Shown here in pieces: positions 59,522-64,000 of a stretch of DNA of 64,000 bases. Source of the stretch: Rotaria socialis. Lineage: Eukaryota > Rotifera > Eurotatoria > Philodinida > Philodinidae. A program made the position numbers and the translations under genes. Under the pieces are notes generated by a model. It did no database searches, was not told where the DNA came from, and saw only the letters and a list, made by a program, of their open reading frames with translations. Location of the stretch: positions 62,001 through 126,000 of the forward strand of contig CAJNYU010002695.1 in NCBI GenBank assembly GCA_905331475.1, read 5' to 3'. Positions within the stretch are counted from its first letter, which is position 1; each line of letters begins with the position of its first letter.

Positions 59522-62155
59522 ATGCTAAAAGCTGTTCGTATTTTTTCTCGGCAATCACCAGTGAATCTATTGCGAAGGTAAATTCATTTAATGTTAGAAT
59601 TCTATAATTGTAGTTTCTGTAAATAATCAGATTGAGTCATACTGACAATTCATCAATAGATAAACCGACTCGTGCAGCAAGTCTTGGACGCGATTCAACA
59701 TTTCCAGCAGCTTATAACTTTCCTGCTTTATCGAAATCGCCCTTATGGTTACCAGAAGTTAAATTTGCTGTACCTGATTCAAAGCGATACAAAACAAATG
59801 TCACAACGCTTGATAACGGTCTTCGAGTTAGTATTTACATTATTTGTTTCGGCATGATTTATCGATTTGTCTCCTTTTACTTTTGAAGGTTGCGTCGGAG
59901 AAACTTTTTGGTGATTTTTGTACAGTTGGAGGTATTTGAAAAAATGTTTTTATTAATTTTTTTTTATTAACTAATTCTATCATAGTAATTATCTCTGCGG
60001 GACCAAGATTTGAAGGAAAATATCTTAGTGGTGTTTCACATTTTCTTGAAAAATTAGCATTCATGGTAAATGTGAACTAATTCAAGCATATATATTTCAT
60101 ATTATTCAATGAAACATGTTTTTTAGTCGACTGATAAATATCAAAGTCGTGATCAAGTTATTGAAACATTACATGATGTGAATGCCATATGTGACTGCCA
60201 AACATCTAGGTAGCTAGAAAATTTGTTCGGCAAAAAATGAGAATATAATATTTTTTTCTAGAGATATTACAATCTATGCATTGTCTTGTCGAACAACTGG
60301 TGTTGAACGTGTCATTGAATTACTATCTGAAACAATTTTTCGTCCGAAATTTTTACCAGAAGAAGTAATGAACAATCTGTTTTTTACTATTAAATAGAAT
60401 TTTTATTCATAGATCGAATCTGCACAAGCAGCTGTTTTCAATGAAATAGATGATTTAAAAAATCGACGATATGATCCAACACCAATTTTAACTGATATGA
60501 TTCATGCCGTAAATAGTGTTCTTATTTCAATCACTAATGAAACTATTGTTCTCTTCATGTTAGGCTGCCTATGGAAATAAAACGTTAGGTTTACCAAAAT
60601 ATATACCATTGGACAATATTTCTCGAATAGATACATCCATGTTAAAATCATTTATGAAAGAATTTTATAGGCCAGAGCGCATGGTACTCGCTGGTGTTGG
60701 CATTGATCATCAACAGTTGGTTGATTTAGGAAATAAATATTTTTCGGTACCAAAAAGTGATACTATGAATATCGATGAAAAAGCTGCTGAACAAAATAAA
60801 GCCGTGTGGACTGGTGGAGCTATTATGGTAATTAGCTTTTTTCTTTCATGCTAAATTGACTCTGCAATATAATGAGAATTGGAATTTCTATCAGTGGAAT
60901 ATGTTTACGCATAAATTCCTGTTGCCTCCATAAAAAAAAGCTAGAAGTAAACGGAATATTGGAAATCGAAGGCGTGTAGTTTTATAAGAAAATAAATATT
61001 ATTTGCTGTAACAACTCCTTGCGATTCTATATAACTTTGATTTATTTTGTTGCTTTTGCCCATTAGAGTTTTTGCTATTTGATAATGATCTTTATCTTTC
61101 GTCTCTTTGTAACATTGCGATAGCCTGAAAATGTGAATGTTAACGTAAAATTCACACAAAGCTGTATTTGATTGAATCGCATGCCGACACATTGAAGTTT
61201 GTAGGAAGAAAACTGGGAAGCATGCTCTTACATTGCGAACTATAGGAGCAATTCTTATTTGTTACTTTAATAGAAAAACTCATGTTAAAGATTTCTTGAT
61301 AGTATCAACTAAGTATTTGAATCATTTTTGTATATTTTCGCTTTGATAGGAAGAACGTGATCTTAGCCATTTATCATTTGGTGCTGATCCTTTACCAGAA
61401 AATGTTCATGTTGCACTTGGATTTGAAGGTAAATCCGATTGTTCATCTTATTTTTTAAATAAAACGAACTCACCCAATTTTTTTCTCAAATAGCACCGTG
61501 TCATAAGGAAGAACATGACTTCGTTTCAACTTGTGTATTAAGTCAAATGCTAGGTGGTGGTGGTTCATTTAGTGCTGGTGGTCCTGGTAAAGGACTTTAT
61601 TCACGTTTTTATTTGAATGTTCTCAACAGGTAATTGGAATCGAAATAAGCAAGTCGAACAAAAAATCTTCGTATTCAATTTAGAAATGAACAAATTAAAA
61701 CAGCTGTATCTTACAATCAAGCGTATTCCGATTCTGGATGTTTATATTTTCATTTCGGTGGCGATCCATCATATCTTCGTAATATGATTGATGTTGCCAT
61801 ACGTGAAATAGGTTTTCTTGTTTCTGAACGACCTGGATCAGTTGAACTCGAACGAGCTAAAAAACAATTACAGTCCATGTTATTTATGAATTTAGAACAA
61901 CGTCCGGTTGTTTTTGAAGATATTGCTCGACAAGTTCTCTCAGTTGGAAAACGTCAACAAGCTGATTATTATTACAATCGAATAGAACGTGTTCAAGCCG
62001 ATGATGTCTATGAAATAGCGCGGCGAATATTTAGTAAACCACTTGCTTTAGCTGGTCTTGGTAAAAGTTTGGATGCAATGCGCTCCTATACACAAATATC
62101 GGATACAATCCAAAGACAACTCTCAGCTAAAACAAGATGGCGTATCTTTGGCTAA
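59522..62155 (+). CDS. PMPCA: Mitochondrial processing peptidase alpha subunit
   Basis: The alpha subunit pairs with the zinc-bearing beta subunit in the mitochondrial matrix and holds presequences for cleavage. Eleven exons: 59522-59577, 59631-59826, 59889-59931, 59986-60065, 60127-60209, 60262-60364, 60413-60508, 60564-60827, 61350-61428, 61494-61629 and 61684-62155, giving 535 residues (human PMPCA has 525). The N-terminus [19 protein letters not shown] looks like a mitochondrial presequence. [30 protein letters not shown] and the glycine-rich loop [20 protein letters not shown] are alpha-subunit hallmarks. As expected for alpha, the HxxEH zinc motif is absent (HFLEK instead). All joins are in phase, with introns of 48-65 bp except one of 522 bp. 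DCAF6 starts 133 bp after the stop on the same strand. Confidence 0.95.
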
Positions 62156-62288
62156 ATACGATTGTTTCTTTTTCTGTTGTAGGCAAATTTATTTTTGCTT
62201 TGTTTTTCATTCATTTCAGTAACACTGAAGAATAAAAAAAGTGAAACAAATATGTTAAGTTAGAATGTCGATTTTTTTTCTGCTTCAG

Positions 62289-64000
62289 ATGCCCTATTTA
62301 TCAGATCGGCAATATGGTCTTGTTTCTCATGGACGTTTATTAGTAAAATTAAAAAATTCTTCTTCAATCACACGACGACTTAAATTAGGTCAAACATTAA
62401 ACATTCATCGAGGTTGTGTAAATACAATATGTTGGAATGAAAATGGCTCAACAATATTATCAGGCTCAGATGATCAACATTTAATTGTAACGGATCCATA
62501 TACAACAAATATTTTAACAAGTGTACATAGTGGTCATAGGGAAAATATTTTTTCAGCTAAATTTTTGCCTGAAACAAACGATCGTCGAGTTGTTTCATGT
62601 TCAGGTGATGGTATTATATTTCATACAAATTTCGATCGACCTAATAATTCACATAGCAATGAGGGTTGTTTTACGTGTCATGGAGCAGCAACTGCCTATG
62701 AAGTACGAGTTATTCCTCGAACACCAAATTTATTTTTTTCATGTTCTGGTAAATGTTTTATTTTTTTCTTGTTCAAACTTAAATTATTTTCTATTCAGAC
62801 GATTGCACAGTACGATTGTATGATTTGAGAACAAAAAGTAATTGCTTGAAAGCCCATTGTAATGACGATGTTATCATAAGAAGTAAATGGGGTATTACAT
62901 CAATTGATATTAATCCAATGAATCCAAATGAAATTGTTTGTGCTTGTTCGGATTCAGTAAGTCTATCGATAGGAAATGATTAGAACATAGCTCAAGTCGA
63001 AAAGGTTTTGCTGCCATTAGCCGTTAAATAAATGAAGATGCGAAATATCGTCTATAGATACAAATTATTTCTAATTTTTTGAACTAGTACACTTTCTGCT
63101 AATGACCAATATTATTATGTTGAACGCAACATTTCAGTGATTGAAAACAATGGAAAAATGTTAGATTTGATAGAAATTCCAAAATTGTTTTATTTTCGAA
63201 CCAATTACTTTTTGTCAATGGACACTGAAAAGTCTTCATGAATAAATTGTATCGAAATCTAAAAGTTATGGTATATCTTTGCCAACTAGGAATTTTTTGA
63301 AAATCTTTGTCCTTTTGTAAAACGAACGAAATTTGTCAAATAGCAATAAAATAAAGGCAAATTAGTTATATTTTTATGCGAATATACAAATTAAGTTTCA
63401 CATATTGTGAGAAATTTTCTATTATATCTTAGACATGGATCCTGAACGGTAAGGAGTTTCAACTCCGACGCTTAAAATCAGTGAAAGAACTCGCAGAGAA
63501 AGCTTACCACGTCTACGACTCAATTCAATAATTTTATTTTTCACTTTTCTAGTCGGTTCGTCTGTATGATCATCGAAAACTTTCAACTCAACTATCGTTG
63601 GATGCATCAGTATTTCGTCGAGGTGAAGTATCCATCAATGGTCTTATATCTCGTTTCGTATTAAGGGATCGTAAAGAAAAACGTCCATCACGTATAACAT
63701 CTGTTGTATTTAATCAACATGGCACAGAAATTTTAGCTTCATATTCATCAGAATCTCTGTATTTACTTGATCCAAAACAAACAGCATCACAGGAACTAAG
63801 TCAAGCACGTCTTTCTGAACATCGAAATGAAAAACGCGCAAGAGAAAATACAAATGAAAGTAAACCAACAGTAAATGAACCTTCGTCACAAGACGACAAG
63901 AAAACATCACAATTTAAAAGATTACGTCTTCGAGGCGATTGGAGTGATACAGGTAAATTGAATCGTAAAATCAAGTTTTTCTTTGTCTTATCTCTGCAAT
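62289..64000 (+). CDS. DCAF6: DDB1- and CUL4-associated factor 6 (WD-repeat), 5' part
   Basis: DCAF6 (NRIP/IQWD1) is a WD40 substrate receptor for CUL4-DDB1 ubiquitin ligases. Exons 62289-62748, 62799-62956 and 63553-63952 are seen, and the gene continues past the window. Matches include HRGCVNTICWNENGSTILSG, SGHRENIFSAKFLPETNDRR, VVSCSGDGIIFHTNFD, VCACSDSSVRLYDHRKL, ILASYSSESLYLLDPK and the family signature RLRLRGDWSDTG. Starts at 62289 (MPYLSDRQYGL) and 62265 are both in frame. The first follows TTCTGCTTCAG directly, which looks like a splice acceptor, so either an upstream exon or a trans-spliced leader may join there. The second intron is about 596 bp. Confidence 0.9.

Noticed and set aside
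1-64000. Search for CRISPR arrays, retroviral or LTR elements, rRNA and telomeric repeats
   Set aside because: No regularly spaced direct repeats with unique spacers, no reverse-transcriptase or capsid-like frames, no long terminal repeats and no rRNA-like stretch were seen.

Overview
The window looks like nuclear DNA of a small-genome, AT-rich metazoan. A bdelloid rotifer is my best guess. The genes are animal ones: netrin, CRELD, a myocardin-related transcription factor, DCAF6, the mitochondrial processing peptidase alpha subunit and an SLC15 transporter. Most introns are 50-80 bp with GT..AG ends, mixed with a few of 0.5-1.2 kb. Among them lie an intronless opine dehydrogenase-type gene and a fungal-like membrane protein, which suggest horizontal transfer, a known bdelloid trait. 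The assignment is an inference from gene content. I found no rRNA, credible tRNA, CRISPR array or retroelement.

Layout. 0.4-2.6 kb: nested inverted-repeat DNA elements around an assembly gap. 4.7-9.2 kb (+): netrin, 7 exons. 11.3-13.7 kb (-): CRELD. 13.8-15.2 kb (-): a FAM107-like protein. 16.1-20.8 kb (+): a 1,560-residue protein with 14 consecutive 46-residue FENPYW repeats of exactly constant length. 22.8-24.2 kb (+): a possible small membrane protein. 24.2-26.7 kb: a unit with hAT-like ends and a perfect 8-bp target duplication, carrying an opine dehydrogenase-type gene on the minus strand. 28.1-28.9 kb (-): a coiled-coil protein. 29.4-31.8 kb (-): an SLC15A4-like transporter. 35.2-36.9 kb (+): a fungal-like multi-pass membrane protein. 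39.0-41.8 kb (-): MRTF. 41.9-53.4 kb: a gene desert with inverted repeats, a 162-bp degenerate array and one pseudogene fragment. 53.4-57.0 kb (-): a tandem duplication of a four-helix membrane protein gene. 58.0-58.6 kb (+): a Thr-rich secreted protein. 59.5-62.2 kb (+): PMPCA. 62.3 kb to the end (+): DCAF6, incomplete.

The genes are mostly independent housekeeping, signalling and transport genes, not one pathway. MRTF and the FAM107-like protein both belong to actin-linked families, but they are 24 kb apart. The most unusual objects are the transposon-bounded opine dehydrogenase, the length-locked FENPYW repeat protein, the inverted 162-bp arrays of the desert, and the tandem membrane-protein pair whose middle is far more alike than its edges. 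Exon joins were built by hand from splice sites, reading phase and family similarity. They are consistent in phase throughout but have not been checked against transcripts.
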